Shown in pieces: positions 5,644 to 6,054 of a DNA stretch of 6,054 nucleotides. How positions within the stretch are numbered: position 1 is the first letter of the stretch; every line of letters begins with the position of its first letter. Below the pieces are notes generated by a model. That model did no database searches. It saw only the letters and a program-made list of their open reading frames with translations, and was not told where the DNA came from. The position numbers were made by a program, and so were the translations under genes. Location: assembly GCA_945948775.1 (NCBI GenBank), contig CAMFCK010000064.1, forward strand, positions 1 to 6,054. The letters are read 5' to 3'. The stretch is from an uncultured Clostridia bacterium (GTDB taxonomy: Bacteria; Bacillota; Clostridia; UBA1381).

Positions 5644-6054
5644 TCATTCACCATAATAAGCCTTAAGGTACATTTCCTTTATCTCGCTCATGAGCGGATA
5701 TCTCGGATTTGCGCCTGTACACTGATCGTCAAATGCCATTTCCGTCATCTCGTCAAGCGTAGCAAGGAAATCCTCTTCACTGATGCCGTAATCCTTGATT
5801 GTCTTTTTGATTCCAACCTTTTCCTTCAGCTCGTCAATTGCCTTGATAAGATTTTCAAGCTTCTCATTGTCATTCTTGCCCTTTATCTTAAGCGCGTCTG
5901 CAATCTCAGCATATCTTGCCAAGGTGTGCGGATGGTCATACTGTGAGAAGGTTCCCATCTTACGCGGTGTTTCCGACGCATTGAAACGCAGAACCTCGTC
6001 AATCAGAAGCGCATTGGCAATGCCGTGCGGCAGATGGTGATAAGCGCCCAGCTT
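5644..6054 (-). CDS. adhE: Bifunctional aldehyde-alcohol dehydrogenase AdhE, C-terminal part (cut by window edge)
   Basis: The last 136 residues of an iron-dependent alcohol dehydrogenase domain. The frame is open to the right edge of the window, so the start lies outside. AdhE-typical motifs are visible: HHLPHGIANALLI, with the final His of HLPH matching the iron ligand His737 of E. coli AdhE; GTFSQYDHP; RYAEIADAL; AFDDQCTGANPRYPL; and EIKEMYLKAYYG just before the stop. AdhE reduces acetyl-CoA through acetaldehyde to ethanol with NADH, and so regenerates NAD+ in fermentation. The rest of the iron site and the whole aldehyde dehydrogenase half are outside the window. A stand-alone iron alcohol dehydrogenase is possible but less likely given these motifs. 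It appears to be upstream in the same transcript as the phosphotransferase gene. Confidence 0.92.
   Translation of the reverse strand, partial: KLGAYHHLPHGIANALLIDEVLRFNASETPRKMGTFSQYDHPHTLARYAEIADALKIKGKNDNEKLENLIKAIDELKEKVGIKKTIKDYGISEEDFLATLDEMTEMAFDDQCTGANPRYPLMSEIKEMYLKAYYGE

Overview
The window looks like a piece of the chromosome of an anaerobic, fermentative Firmicute. The best guess is a clostridial gut or rumen bacterium of the Ruminococcus type. Two different [FeFe]-hydrogenase proteins, a fermentative AdhE and a SpoIIE-type phosphatase all fit this, as do the strong purine-rich ribosome binding sites (AGGAGGTG, GGAGGGG, AAGGAG). The genus is an inference from gene content and from remembered similarity to the hydS/hydA2 locus of Ruminococcus albus. 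No search was run.

All six genes lie on the minus strand and are read from right to left. First, cut by the right edge, is the C-terminal end of a bifunctional aldehyde/alcohol dehydrogenase (adhE, 5644-6054). Fifteen bases later comes an APH/choline-kinase-like phosphotransferase (4879-5628). A 249-base intergenic region (4630-4878) follows. It is rich in inverted repeats: two copies of an 18-base palindromic motif exactly 100 bases apart, and a 13-bp perfect-arm hairpin. Then comes a compact four-gene block: a small thioredoxin-like [2Fe-2S] ferredoxin (4390-4629), a PAS-containing sensory-type [FeFe]-hydrogenase HydS (2709-4373), a SpoIIE/PP2C-type phosphatase with an extra C-terminal domain (1544-2716, overlapping hydS by 8 bases), and a monomeric group B-type [FeFe]-hydrogenase (65-1510). 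The last 64 bases at the left edge hold a small hairpin that would work best as a terminator for an unseen plus-strand gene.

The layout suggests a circuit. Electron carriers feed an H-cluster in HydS. HydS senses H2 or redox state and signals through its PAS and helical C-terminus to the co-translated phosphatase. The phosphatase presumably acts on a regulatory phosphoprotein that tunes hydrogen production (the hydrogenase in the same operon) and ethanol production (adhE next door). The phosphatase has all the PP2C metal-binding aspartates. No matching kinase or anti-sigma ATPase is in the window, so its substrate is unknown. The type of system (phosphatase-linked sensory hydrogenase, group C3) is known from genome surveys. 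How it signals, and what the phosphatase's C-terminal domain and the intergenic hairpins do, appears to be open.
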